NCBI GenBank assembly: GCA_003254925.1
Contig: QANZ01000256.1
Span: forward strand, 1,220-65,219
Source: Chamaecrista fasciculata
Lineage: Eukaryota > Streptophyta > Magnoliopsida > Fabales > Fabaceae
Direction: 5' to 3'
DNA: 64,000 nt
Shown here: in pieces, positions 12,201 through 23,112 of the stretch
Layout: the number at the start of each line of letters is the position of its first letter
Position numbering within the stretch: the first letter of the stretch is position 1
Position numbers and translations under genes: made by a program
Notes under the pieces: model-generated
What the model was told of the DNA's origin: nothing
Seen by the model: the letters and a program-made list of their open reading frames with translations, nothing else
Databases searched by the model: none

Positions 12201-12695
12201 TAGCTACAGATCCACAGTCTGGAAAATAAACCAAACCCAAATGAAGAAGCTTGAGCGATGGTAAACATACAGAAGACAAGGCATTCACTTTAATCATTCT
12301 CAACTTCAAAACAACGATTGTTTTGACTGTGAACACCCTAGGCAACAAGCAAATTAATGTAGAATTGTCGAAGACCATATGCTCAACTTGGCGTTGTATA
12401 GCATGGTTTACCCATAGGTTGATGTTGGAATCACTAGTGTGAAAATACCTACACTGAAGCCGAAAATTTTTGACAAGATGCAAAAAATCTCGTGACAGAT
12501 TGAACGAAATGACAATATTTTCTGTTGTTTTGCCTATATCCTTCATCGCTGAAGTCGATGGTTGTGGTGGAGCGCCACAATGACCTCCATCTTTTTGATA
12601 GAATGCTTGTGGAAAAAAGAGTCTTTAGTGGGAAGAGAAGAGAGAATGTGATGCAACAATGAATCAGGTAAATCACTTATCCTATCATTACTCAT
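9240..12695 (-). pseudogene. F-box/LRR/FBD gene, broken and split by a solo LTR
   Basis: Minus-strand pieces in order: MSNDRISDLPDSLLHHIL (F-box start, ATG at 12695); a one-base slip in a T-run near 12620, after which the next frame reads STSILSKRWRSLW; another frame change near 12500; then the LRR region with VNHAIQRQVEH down to about 12010. A second exon (about 11815-11937) reads VIPTFPNLVHIEL. The FBD exon (about 11700 down to 9240, interrupted) contains GFEGEDCELQFAKYIMENA. F-box proteins of this family are SCF ubiquitin-ligase substrate receptors. Two frameshifts plus the insertion at 9468-11675 make this copy non-functional. Confidence 0.75.
9468..11675. mobile_element. Solo LTR, about 2.2 kb, inside the FBD exon
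   Basis: Starts TGTTGGAGATTATGG and ends CACAATCTCCATCA, so it has TG...CA ends and a short terminal inversion (TGGAGATT/AATCTCCA). An exact 5 bp duplication, ctttt, flanks it at 9463-9467 and 11676-11680. I see no reverse transcriptase, primer-binding site or internal second LTR, so it is most simply a solo LTR left by recombination. Orientation is not determined. The short frames inside (for example 9425-9838) are not family-recognisable. Confidence 0.7.
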
Positions 12696-13098
12696 TGGTT
12701 CCCTACTATTCAGAGATTAATTACAAGTTTGAGAGTTTAGAAAAATATGAACACCATAACCCAAAATATATAGTAAATGAATGATACGTATCAAGATCAG
12801 TAACTAGTTTACTCCCTCATCATCATCGATTCATCAATAGGCGTGTTAATTAATTATTTTTGTTAGGAAATTGAATAGGCACTTGAGAAGGTAGAGAATT
12901 ACAACATTCATTGACTGATTATTAATTTCAAGGGTTCTTTTCATTTCCTACTCTGCTATATATGGCTTGTCTTGTTTGTAGTGCCTTATCAAAGATTGTT
13001 GAAAAATGAAAATCCCCTGCTTTTCTTGCTGCTTTGCTTGTATTAGTAAAAATAATTTATAAATGAAGGCAAGCCTTCTTATCTATATATATCATCAA
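12696..13098. other. Intergenic, nothing recognised
   Basis: Between the F-box pseudogene start and the next foldback element. AT-rich, with no coding frame or repeat boundary I can support. Confidence 0.5.
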
Positions 13099-13107
13099 AA
13101 AATTATT

Positions 13108-13940
13108 GGCCAAAGTCCTATTTTGGTCCCTCAGTTATGCTCAGTGTTTCAAATTGGTCCCTCAGTTATTTTTTGTTCCATATTGATCCCCCAATTATGT
13201 AAAACTTGGCAAAGTTGGTCCCTCTAACAGATTCCATCCATTTTTCCGTTAAAAAAAAGACAAAATTGATTTTTAACTCCTAAAAGTTTAAATTTTTTGC
13301 ATCAAGAACTTTTTTTTTATAATAGAACCAAAATGTAAGAAAAATAAATAACTTGGGGTTTTAGTTTATTTTACACCAAAAAAATAATCTCTCTCTTCTC
13401 TCTCCCTCTCCCCTCTCTCTCTCTCTCTCAACTCTCTGCATAGTTCTACATCTTCCATGGTCTCTTACTGACGCTAATGTTCACGTCCTCGGCAAGATCG
13501 GAATCTGGATCTGGATTCGGATCCGAAAATGGTGGATTCCGACGGTGATATCGGCGGCGACGCCGGTGGTTTTCGTGAAGTTCGGGTTTGGTTTATTTAT
13601 TGAAATGGGGAGAGTGATGTTCTGGGCAAAATAAACACCAGAGAGGAGAGAGAGGGGGATTTTTTTTTGGTGTAAAATAAACTAAAACTCCAAGTTATTT
13701 ATTCTTTCTTACATTTTGGTTCTATTATAGAGAAAAAAATCCTTGATGCAAAACATTTAAACTTTTAGGAGTTAAAAATTAATTTTGTCTTTATTTTAAC
13801 AGAAAAATGGATGGAAACTGTTAGAGGGACCAACTTTACCAAGTTTTGCATAACTGGGGGTCTAACATGGAACGAAAAATAACTGGGGGACCAATTTGGA
13901 ACACTGAGCATAACTGGGGGACCAAAATACGACTTTGGCC
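13108..13940. mobile_element. Pack-MULE-like foldback element, 833 bp
   Basis: The same family as 6827-8335: ends GGCCAAAGTCCTATTTTGGT and its inverse, with the inner tccatccatttttccgtt block. A perfect 9 bp duplication, aaaattatt, flanks it at 13099-13107 and 13941-13949. The centre (13440-13610) is GC-rich and codon-like (a minus-strand reading contains DPNPDPDSDLAEDVNISV), probably a captured host fragment. I do not recognise the donor. Confidence 0.85.
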
Positions 13941-13949
13941 AAAATTATT

Positions 13950-14438
13950 TATAAATTATCTTTTTTAATAAAGAATTAATAAATGTAGTGATAAAAGATT
14001 TTCCACATCAACAATTAACAATAAAGATGATAATAACAATACTATGCTAAGTAAAGATGATGATAATATATAATAGATATTGGAGGATATATACATGGAA
14101 TAGGAGAGGATGCAGTAACCAAAGAGTTTTCAAGTTTGAAGATAGAGTGTGGTAAATAAATGCTTTGGCTCATATATGGCTTTCCCAATACTTGTAGTTA
14201 ATTCAGCACAATAATGTTCAACAGAGAATGCACCTTGAAGCGAGCAGATAGATTCTATTAGGAGGAGAAGATAAGGATTAATTTAAAGACTTTCAAAATT
14301 TCCAACAGAGTATAATTAAATGAAGAACTCCAAGAGGTGTACGTTGAGCTAGGTTAAAAGAGTTTTAATTTAAACACGTCACTCATTTTCAACTAGTGTT
14401 TATTACTTTATTCATCTTACCACCGCACTGTAATATTG
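13950..14438. other. Intergenic, nothing recognised
   Basis: AT-rich sequence without a supported gene or element boundary. Confidence 0.45.
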
Positions 14439-14518
14439 CAATGGATCATCGCTTCCGTGAATTGAGAACAGGTGTCATTGAAATCGGCCAACATGAGTTC
14501 GAGATACATGTAGATTCC
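14439..14518 (+). repeat. 80 bp copy of the unknown ORF start at 21888
   Basis: Reads an ATG followed by HRFRELRTGVIEIGQHEFE, nearly the same as MDDRFRELRTGLFEIGQHELE at 21888-21950, then diverges. It is either a dead duplicate of that locus or a shared fragment moved by a transposon. Confidence 0.6.
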
Positions 14519-14790
14519 TTAAAACTGTAAATAATAAACAAAAATAAATTGTAATTTGTCATGATTTGATGCAAAAAACCAATTCTATTCAATAAAGTGA
14601 TAAACATTTAACATTTTAATATACATTTACCATTAAAGAAACATTTTAATATATATATTAAAATACAACAGTTTAACAAGGGAAGAAGAGAACAGCAAAT
14701 TAAATGAGCTGAGCAAAAGTTACATAGGCGAAAGTTGTAAGACAAAAGTAGCCACATTTCTTAACCAAGATGGAACTATGAAATGAAATA

Positions 14791-15160
14791 GAGTAAACTC
14801 CCAAACTGATCCTCGAATTATTGGGTCGCTGACAGATTGGTCCCTGATTTATGAAAATTGACAAATAGGTCCCCGAATTTTACTAACGTTAGTCAAATTG
14901 GCCCCTGAAGCCGTTAACTACTGACGTGGCACTTAACGTGCCACGTCAGCAGTTGGAAACTAAAAAAAAAAACCAACTGTGCGTGCCACATCAGCATTAA
15001 TAATAAAAAAAATAATTCATTCAAAATTCAAATAGGTCCCTGAGTTATATTTTTATCTCATTATTCTCAATTTCCCCTCTTTTTCATCATCTTCATTCAT
15101 TTTAGTCCCAAATCCTCAAAATAAAATTGTAAAATGTCCCAAAACTCTTCCAAACATTCN
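14791..15160. repeat. Left half of a foldback element, cut at an N
   Basis: Starts 'gagtaaactcccaaactgat', with 'ggtccctga' words and the palindromic 'cttaacgtgccacgtcagcagt' region. It ends in the 'cattttagtcccaaatcctc'...'ccaaaactcttccaaacatt' block also found at 54284-54350 and 54535-54600. The sequence is interrupted by a single n at 15160, after which unrelated DNA follows. No right end is present. Confidence 0.6.
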
Positions 15161-15700
15161 TCAAGATCTAATTCTAGACCTGCCATATTAGAAGTTAGAA
15201 TGAGAAAAATCTTACCGTATTCAGTAGTTTATGACCAAAAGTAAACAATATTGAAACATTCAAAACCAATATAAAACTGGAAACATCTTTATGATAAAAA
15301 AAATTAGGAAAATATATTTATGACCAATATGAGTAGACCACTTTTTTAAGTACATGTTCCCTACTCAAGTTTTTGATAGGACATGGGACAAATTGAGCTA
15401 TTGAGGATTATGCCGTTGAGTTATTGATTCAGTAAATGAGTACTTATTAAGAAATTAATTTGATTGGTTAAATAAATAAACAAATAAAATAACATTTATA
15501 TAAATTTTGCACCACAAAAGCAACTAAATCATCGAAATTTTAAAAAAGTTAAACTAGTTAATTAAACTTGAATCTTTATTTATTTACACCACACTTAGAA
15601 GTTGAAACGTTCATATGTTGGTGCTGAAGTTGAAAGGGCTATCTCTCTTTATCAAGCCATCATCTCTGTCAGCCGCCGTCATGAACTTGTATGAAGCATG
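15161..15700. other. Intergenic after the N, nothing recognised
   Basis: AT-rich. A short codon-like reading (YVGAEVERAISLYQAIISVS, about 15614-15673) lies just upstream of the B3 fragment, but I do not recognise it. Confidence 0.4.
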
Positions 15701-15739
15701 ATGGACAAGTTAAACGTTAATCTTCATCCTTCATTAATT

Positions 15740-16662
15740 TACATGAGTTTCTTTATACAGATGCTTCGAACAAAGTTTGTGAAGAAACATGGACAAGTGT
15801 TAAGGGACTTCACCAAAGTATTTCTTAAGCTCCAAAATGGATCTGAATGGGAAGTGAATCTTGAAAGAAGAAATCATAACAATAATGGCGATGATGAGAT
15901 CTGGTTTTCAAAGGGATGGATCATCCCATAATTCGGTATGCTCTCAAATATGATATTCATTTTTTGATAACAAGGTATCTATTGTAACTTTAAAGTTTGA
16001 CCAAAGTTTCAATTTTTTCTCATATATTTTGTTCAGTTTCCAATTTGGTCTCATATTTTTTTTTTATTATAGATTAGTCTTATATCTTTGCAGAATGATC
16101 AATTGAGACCAAAAGTTATATGGGACCAATAGTGTAACAAAAAAAAAGATATTGGACTAAATTGTGAACTCAAAAAAAGATATGAGACTAAGTTTGCAAT
16201 TTGACCTTAAAATTTTTTCAAAATTTATTGATTTTCAGCCGTGTCTATATATAAATGCATACTGCGTTTTGTCACATAATTTTAATAATATGCGTGTGTC
16301 CATGTCTTATCTTGTATCTATATCCGTATCAGTGTTTGTGCTTCATAAGTTAAACATGAATTATTGATTGGTGTGTTGTATTGATTTTTATGTAGAATCT
16401 ACCAAGGTCATTTGTGAACAAGTACTTGGAAGATGGAGAACAAGGAGTTGAACTCATGGTTGGAGAGAAAAAGTGGATTGTTAAGGTGATTTTTGCTGGG
16501 GAACCCCTTCATGGCTTCTTTTCTGGAGGCTGGTCTAAATTTGTAAGGCAAAATGATCTACGAGTAGGAGATGATTGCTTCTTTGAGTTGCTCAACAATG
16601 ATGACAACAACAAAAGCTTGATCTTAAGAGTATCCATCTTCAAGCATTCTCAAATGCACTAA
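15740..16662 (+). pseudogene. REM-type B3 domain gene, probably broken
   Basis: Two plus-strand blocks look like plant B3 DNA-binding domains. The first (about 15758-15931) reads MLRTKFVKKHGQVLRDF, then VFLKLQNGSEWEVNLERR and IWFSKGW, before stopping at IIP and a TAA. A normal B3 domain would continue for about 40 more residues. The second (16396-16662) follows a good acceptor (tttatgtag) and reads LPRSFVNKYLEDGEQGVELM, then GFFSGGWSKFVRQNDLRVGD and a stop. REM proteins often carry tandem B3 domains, so this may be one gene with the end of its first domain lost. The 15932-16395 gap holds an inverted-repeat insertion. Confidence 0.55.
15985..16215. repeat. Small inverted-repeat element in the B3 locus
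   Basis: The words caattttttctcatat, ccaatttggtctcatat on the left and gatatgagactaagtttgca, gatattggactaaattg on the right form a foldback of the 'tttggtct' type. I could not fix exact ends or a target duplication. Confidence 0.45.
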
Positions 16663-16892
16663 GTAGTCGATCTCAATGACTAGAGTATCTAGTTGTGATT
16701 GTGAGAAGTTTTATTTCAGAATTGAATCCCGTGATGAGTTAGACACTTTTTTTGGAAGCTTAATTTAATGAAATATAACCTTTTGGAGTTTGGTCTTCTT
16801 GTTTTGTCTTTTATAAACCTATTTAATTGAATGTTTTTTCATATTTTTTGCGATAAGTCTTACTTAATTATCATCATATTTTATTAGTTTAG

Positions 16893-17048
16893 TTTGGCAA
16901 CGGAACAAAAATAGCAGTGAAAGTTTTGAATGGAAATTCTGATAAGAGAATAGAGGAACAATTCATGGCTGAAGTAGGCACAATTGGGAGGACCCATCGC
17001 ATAAATCTTGTTCGTCTTGTTGGGTTTTGTTCTGAAGGTGAAATGAGG
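16893..17048 (+). pseudogene. Receptor-like kinase domain fragment
   Basis: A 52-codon stretch reads FGNGTKIAVKVLNGNSDKR, then EEQFMAEVGTIGRTH and NLVRLVGFCSEGEMR. This is the beta3 strand with the ATP-site lysine (AVK), the alphaC helix glutamate region and the beta4-beta5 strands of a plant receptor-like kinase, close to G-type lectin or LRK10-like classes. Nothing upstream or downstream continues the kinase. The truncated left LTR of the retroelement at 17086 begins 40 bp later. Confidence 0.65.
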
Positions 17049-17085
17049 ACCCATTACATAAACAAGAAAGTAAGAGTATTTTAGT

Positions 17086-19027
17086 ATTTTAGGTTATTTA
17101 TTTTATCGAGTTTGTTAAGTAGCTACTAGTTTTGTGAGAAAATTTCTTTTCGGTTGACATTGTAAGCCTGTTTATAGGCTCCTCTTTCATTTGAATTAAT
17201 TAAGCAAAGAAGCAAGCAAGAAAAGAAAAGAAGCAAAGTTCATGAGAAAAAAGAAAAAAAAAATTTATGAGAGCTTTCATGTTTCTTCCTCCCAAAAATC
17301 CTAACAGTGGTATCAGGGCTTTAGATCTTGAGAGTTTAATTTGTGAGATAGAGTAGCACATTTCTCACATGTTAAGATGATGTTGCTACAAGGAATTCTA
17401 CTAGTAGGAGGAACGAATCCTCACCATTACTTCAGAGATTTGAGATTTTTGTTGAATAATTGCAAGAGCTCGGTGAAAGATTGGCTCGAAGAATATGAGC
17501 AAGTGAACGTTGCACAAGAAGCTAAGGGAGAGTAGAAGAAGTGGATCTTTTGTGAGAAGCTTACAAGATTTGATGATTTTTTGTTTGGAGAGATGATGCT
17601 CCAGTGGGTTAATGATGAGAAAGTGCATCATTGAAGCTTCGAAGAAATGATTCATGAACAAGTTGAAGATTTATACAATTAAATTGAATTTTCTTGTGAA
17701 GAAATTTCAGGTTAAGGGAGGAATTGTTAGGAATACATTAATATTATTAATGTTAGTGAAATAAATCAAAAATCAGAATTTGAAAATGAGTTGTTGAGCT
17801 TTTTGAGTTTGACCAAGTATTAGGGATTAATTTGTTTAGGTTATTTATTTTATCGTGTTTGTTAAGTAGCTACTAGTTTTGTGAGAAAATTTCTCTTTTC
17901 GTTGACATTGTAAGCCTATTTATAGGCTCCTCTTTCATTTGAATTAATAAAGCAAAGAAGCAAGCAAGAAAAGAAAAGAAGCAAAGTTCATGAAAAAAAA
18001 AAGAAAAAAAAAATTTATGAGAGCTTCCATGTTTCTTCCTCCCAAAAATCCTAACAGTGGTATCAGATCTCTAGATCCTGAGAGCTTGTGAGGTAGAGTA
18101 GCACATCTCTCACATATTGAGATGATGTTGCTATAAAGAAGTCTCCGCGCAAGAAATCGTTGAAGAAGAGAGCCACTGAGACTCCAAATGGACACAAGCC
18201 AACGCTATTGTTTTGTGGCCTCTGAGGTTCATAAAAAGAGTACAAGCTCCAACGAAGATTTGAGTATTTTGGAGAGATAGTGCTCCAATGGAAAAATGGT
18301 GACAAAGTGCACCATTGGAAAAATGATGACATAATGCATCATTATGAAAAGTTAAGGAATTCTACTAATATGAGGAACGAATCCTCATAATTACTTCAAA
18401 GATTTGAAACTTGATGTCGAGAAATTGCAAGAGCTTGGTGAAAGAATCGGCTCGAAGAATATGAGATAAGAATGTTGTACAAGAAGGAAGAGAAGAAGTG
18501 AACGGTGCACAAGAAAGGAGAGTAGAAGAAGTGGATCTTCTGTGAGAAGCTTACAAAATTTGATGTTTTTGAAGAGATGGTGCTCCAAATAGGTTAATGA
18601 TGACAAAGTGCATCATTGAAGCTTCGAACAAATGATCCAGGAAAAACTTGAAGATTTATGAATTAAACTGAATTTTCTTGCGAAGAAATTTCAGTTTAAG
18701 GGAGGAATTATTTGGAATTAATAATAACAATAAAATAATATTGTTATTGGAAGCATAAATCTGTTGCATCATATTTGAATTTTAGAGATTTAGTTTGTTT
18801 TTTGAATTAGTCATATATATGAGTTAACTAGTGGGTACATGATTTTAGGGATAAGTAGTTACTTTATTTTTTTTTATCTTTTATTTAATTATATGTATTT
18901 CCTCTATAAAATGAATTTGATTTGTACCTATCATTATGGAGCTATGAATAAAACAAAGTTCATGGAAAAAAAAGAAAAAAAAAATTTATGAGAGCTTCCA
19001 TGTTTCTTCCTCCCAAAAATCCTAACG
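17086..19027 (+). mobile_element. Tandem LTR retroelement: three LTRs, two internal regions
   Basis: LTR A (truncated, about 17086-17306), LTR B (17725-18056) and LTR C (18709-19027) share 'ttataggctcctctttcatt', a purine-rich run and the end 'cccaaaaatcctaac'. Each of A and B is followed by TGGTATCAG, the primer-binding site pairing with initiator tRNA-Met (17308 and 18058). B and C are each preceded by a polypurine tract (aagggaggaat). The internal regions of 418 and 652 bp share degenerate gag-like sequence (caagagctcggtgaaagat) but no intact frame. The layout LTR-int-LTR-int-LTR suggests unequal recombination of a small non-autonomous Copia-like (TRIM-like) element. Confidence 0.72.
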
Positions 19028-19480
19028 GTATAATCCATATAACTTCAAAACAACGATTGTTTGGCAAGTGAACACGCTAGACTGCAAGACAATGTTGTCG
19101 GAATCAGCATAGATGTCAAGATGCTCAACTTGGCGTTGTATAGCATGGTTTACCCATTGATTGATGTGAGATTCACTAGCATGAATATATGAAGACTGAA
19201 GGCGAAAAATTTTGATAGGCATCAGAGAATCTCGTGAGGTAAGAAATGAGTTTACAGATTGAAGGAAACGATGATATTTTCTGTTGTTTTCTCTATAGTC
19301 TTCATCGCTGAAGTCAAAGGTTGTTGTTGAGCGCCACAGTGACTTCCATCTTTTTGATAAAATGCTGGTTGCAACAGAGTCTTTGGTGGGAAGAAAAGAG
19401 AGAATGTGAGAAAGCAAAGAGTCTGGTAAACAGCTTATCCTATCATTACTCATGGTTTCTTCACTAATCAGAGACTTCAA
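19028..19480 (-). pseudogene. F-box/LRR N-terminal fragment, truncated by LTR C
   Basis: A clean minus-strand frame of 152 codons reads MSNDRISCLPDSLLSHILSF, then LPTKDSVATSILSKRWKSLW, then RRTTTF-like sequence and VNHAIQRQVEHLDI, ending TIVVLKLYGLYR exactly at the edge of LTR C (19027). It contains the whole F-box (SKP1-binding) and the start of the LRR region of the F-box/FBD family, and is a close paralogue of the copy at 12000-12695. It has no FBD domain and no 3' exons nearby, so the retroelement insertion or a later deletion removed them. Transcription could still give a truncated F-box peptide. Confidence 0.72.
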
Positions 19481-20486
19481 GCTTCAGGCTATAGGAACAA
19501 CATAATCAAAGTTTTTTACCGTTAAACCAAGCAATTATACAAGTTGGAATTCAAATCAAAGTATGAGTGTAGCTGTAAAACTCATAAGTTGAAGAGATAT
19601 ATCACAAAGCTGTAATTCTTGATGAATCAAAGAAGTAAAAAAAAGAGAGTTAATCCTTCTTTCTCACTGTCAAAACTTTTGGCTACAAGTTGATGAGATT
19701 ATGCTACTTTAATGTATGGCATATTCATTGTAATGTATGATTATGTGATTATGAATGAAAGAATCGAGATCTTGAGTATTTTTTCCTCTTCCCCAAATCA
19801 GATTTTAGAAAACCCGAAACACATTGGTATTAGTTAAAGCCAGAAAGTTGAGATACCTACTAAAGGTTGAGATTGTGAAAATGCTGAAATGTTGAGAGAA
19901 CAAGAATTTTGGAGAAGAGATTTTGAGAGGCTTGGATTTATTCTCCGCCCTTAGATCTGCTTGCGTTTTTGCTGTGGGGTGTCGTTTGTCCTGTTTCTTT
20001 TTGCTGTGTCGTTCGGCTCTTGGGCCTTTGAGCTCCGTTTCCACCAAAAAAAAAAAGTAAGATCATGGACAATTAATTTTTATATAATTTAATTTAATGA
20101 TAATTTTAGCTGATTCAATTCCACAAAAGATACAACGTGATTTCGTTGTTTATTTACTTAAGGGGTAATAGTTTGAAACATGATAATTAAGATCAAGATC
20201 CTAGGTCGTAAAATTATATAAAATTGAGATCTTGATAAAGTTTATCTTGTCAAATCGCACATAAGATTAAAAATGACTGAGATCGTAGTGAGATCGTCAT
20301 TTTTTTATAGGATCATAAGATTGCAAAATCCAAAAGATCTTGGTCAAATTTTGAATTTTTTTTCCTTAGTATTTTTTCATTTCTTTGAAAGAAAACATAT
20401 TATTTGGTCTCTGAATTTATATTAAGTTAATTATCAGTTCTTGAATAATCAAAATATACGATTTAATCCCTGAAATATTTCAATTA
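19481..20486. other. Upstream region of the F-box fragment, no gene supported
   Basis: Contains T- and A-rich runs and a frame at 19805-20047 (minus) with no family features. From about 20384 the 'tttggtctctgaatttatatt' repeat begins; it is split by the element at 20496-21618. Confidence 0.5.
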
Positions 20487-20495
20487 TAAATTATT

Positions 20496-21618
20496 GGGTA
20501 AAATGCATTTTGGTACCCTGTGGTTAGGACCGAATCCACTTTGGTACCCTGAAAGAAAAAAAATTGACGCTTTGGTACCTTGAGGTTTGCGCTGTTAGCC
20601 CTTTGGTACCATGTGGTTATTTTCCGTCAAGATTTAACGGAAAATTGTTAGCACTTTTGCAAAAATTTCAAAATGCCTCCAAATAGTTTCAAAATTTTCA
20701 AAAATGTCCCGAGATTATAATATTTGAGGACTAAAATGAAAATTATAACAAAATTTTGGGGTCAAAATGTAATCATGAGAAATATTGAAAAAGAATAAAA
20801 TTACATATTAGTCCTAAATCTGGAAAATAAATGCAGTTTAGTCCTAAAACTGTGTGGTTCGATGGTAAGAAGATAAACTTTACAAAATTTTTTCAAAAAT
20901 TACAGCATGCCCCAAATAGTTTCAAAGTTTACAAAAAAAGTCCCTAGATCATGATATTTGAGGACTAAAATAAAAATTACAAAAACTTTTTGGGGTCAAA
21001 ATGTAATTTTGGAAAAAATAAAAGGAGATAATTACATATCAGTCCTAAATTTGGAAAATAAATGCAATTTGGTCCCACCCATATTCAGATACAACTACTT
21101 AAATGAAATTTTGAAAGTAAACTAGAACAATTTGAAGAATATTCCCATTAATTAATTTACAAATTAAATAATTAATATTTAGTTTCACTAAATAATTTGA
21201 TAAATTACTAAAATATTTTTTTTATGAAATTATGATAAAACTATAATTTTTTTCATGCGAGTTATTCAGTAAGTTATGATAGCAAAATATGATGATTTAA
21301 CTATAATATTTTATTTTTAAGTTGTTATGTTTTGATTTGTTTTACCAAAGGGTTGACCTAAACGCACAAAAGAAATCTGGTTGAGGAGTGATATATGATT
21401 TAAGCTGCAATAGAAACTAACGGATAAGATGTAGTAGAAATCGACGGCTAAGATTGAACCAGGTCACCACTTTTTGTTAAATCTTGACGGAAAATAACCA
21501 CAGTGTACCAAAGTGCTAACGGCGCAAACCTCGGGGGTACCAAAGTGTCAAATTTTGTCTTTCAGGGTACCAAAGTGTATTCGTTTTTAACCATAGGGTA
21601 CCAAAATGCATTTTACCC
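20496..21618. mobile_element. Foldback MULE-like element (GGGTAAAATGCATTTTGG ends), 1123 bp
   Basis: The ends GGGTAAAATGCATTTTGGTA and the inverse run inward with repeated 'tttggtaccctg' words and 'tttccgtcaagatttaacgg'. An exact 9 bp duplication, taaattatt, flanks it at 20487-20495 and 21619-21627. The interior contains two diverged direct copies of a block (about 20655-20840 and 20885-21085) carrying 'ggggtcaaaatgtaat' and 'atatttgaggactaaaat'. No coding content is seen. Confidence 0.85.
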
Positions 21619-21627
21619 TAAATTATT

Positions 21628-21790
21628 TGGTTCTTAAATTTGTACTAAATTAATACTATTTAGTCCCTAAATTTAACTAATTTTATACTTTTTGATCTAT
21701 GAATTTATACTAAATTAATACTATTTGGTTTCTGAATTTGAATTAACTAAATTTATACTATTTGGTCCTTATATTTGACCCAAAGACCAA
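21628..21790. repeat. Short tandem repeat of a 'tttggtccctgaatttatactaa'-type unit
   Basis: Several imperfect copies of a roughly 50-60 bp unit containing 'aaattaatactatttggt'. They continue the repeat seen at 20384-20486 on the other side of the inserted foldback element. Confidence 0.55.
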
Positions 21791-21810
21791 ATCATTGACA
21801 ATAAGCGCAC

Positions 21811-21872
21811 TTTCATCTTTTTGATAGAATGCTGGTGGTAACAGAGTATTTGGTGGGAAGAAAAGAGAGAAT
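21811..21872 (-). pseudogene. 60 bp F-box gene fragment
   Basis: Nearly identical to the minus-strand F-box coding segment at 19345-19405 (the region of PTKDSVATSILSKRW). It is joined directly to the unknown frame that starts at 21888 on the other strand. Too short to function. Confidence 0.65.
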
Positions 21873-21887
21873 ATATTTTTTTTTAGC

Positions 21888-22381
21888 AATGGATGATCGC
21901 TTCCGTGAATTGAGAACAGGTCTCTTTGAAATCGGCCAACATGAGTTGGAGATAGAGGCCATAGGATTATACGTACCTAAATCCCTACGCATGGGAGAGA
22001 AGCTACTCTACGTTGGATAAGAACATTGCTGCTATTGAACAGTACAGATTCCCAAACTTACTTGAGTCCTTTTACTTCATTGGAAAAGCTCCGTTACTTG
22101 AAGAGTCAGACTATATCTACATGTTTGATTGCTCTTCCTTTGACCAATCAAATCGATTTGCCTTTGATTGTCTAACCACTATGTTAACATTCCCTTCAAA
22201 TGTCACACTTTATACTCAGGAAGCTAATTTCCCCTTCTACAAATGCAATCCTCAAACTAGAAAGCACATGTCCGCCATTTTTCTACTAAACCAAGCTTTG
22301 ATTCCACTTTATTGGAAGGATGAGGAAGAAATATTTATATGGAAGAATTCTCTTAAACAACCTTTCCTTGAAAATTCTTGA
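21888..22381 (+). pseudogene. Unrecognised coding-like locus, two overlapping frames
   Basis: The first frame starts at ATG 21889 with MDDRFRELRTGLFEIG and ends at 22018-22020. The second frame (to 22381) overlaps it and contains NIAAIEQYRFPNLLESFYF, YIYMFDCSSFDQSNRF and FPFYKCNPQTRKHMS. Codon use and amino-acid balance look like real protein, and the change between frames near 22010 looks like a one-base indel in one original gene of about 160 codons. I do not recognise the family. An 80 bp copy of its start is at 14439. Confidence 0.45.
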
Positions 22382-23096
22382 TTTACTTTCAATCTTTAGA
22401 TTCATTAACTGAATAATTTCACGGTTCTATTTAAAATAGAATTCATCAATCCATACGAACTATATTTAGATATATAACAAAATATTTTAAGTGACTTGGT
22501 ATATAAGTATATTTTAGTCAACAGAAAAAAAAAAGATGATATTGACAAAAAAGGACATAGGTGTTGTGAATTGGAAAATTTTTGTTGTATCTGTTTTGTA
22601 ATTATTTTTGTATTGTAAATTGGTAATGCAATGGTCAAGAAGAAGGACATCCATATCCTATCATTCTAGTTCAAACTCTCATATGGTCTATCATCCAATG
22701 ATGATTCAGGAGAATAGAGATAAGTGTATTACTTTGGAGTAAAAAAAGGGACGCACTCACGCACGCCCAATATCAGACAAAAAGTGCCATCATTTTCTGC
22801 TGGACTTGCAAAAACCAGCATTGTTAAAAGCAACCATTTTCCATTTTCAAATACTTTAGAATTACATCCACTAATATAAATATCCACACCACTCTAACCT
22901 TTGTCAAGGTCCCACAACCCATTACACTATAAAAGCGCTGCCATAATGTTCCACTACCCCCACTCATCCCATTTGATACAAGAAAACAAGAGCTTATCAA
23001 GTGAACTTTGACAATTTCTTTCCTTTTATTTGAAACTTGGCAAGAAAAAGAACTATGGCATTACACTATGGCATTGACATCCAACCCTGTATTAAC
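22382..23096 (+). promoter_or_regulatory. Promoter-like segment with TATA box, gene lost
   Basis: At about 22929 'actataaaagcgctg' is a good plant TATA box. It is followed by a C/A-rich leader and, at 23055-23090, an ATG reading MALHYGIDIQPC. The frame is interrupted 20 bp later by the SINE at 23113. This may be the 5' end of a lost gene. The upstream part (22400-22800) shows nothing recognisable. Confidence 0.35.
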
Positions 23097-23112
23097 AAAA
23101 GCAGAAAAAGAA

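Noticed and set aside
19805..20047. Minus-strand 80-codon frame
   Set aside because: No recognisable domain, no splice or promoter context; the lysine-rich start reads from an A-rich tract.
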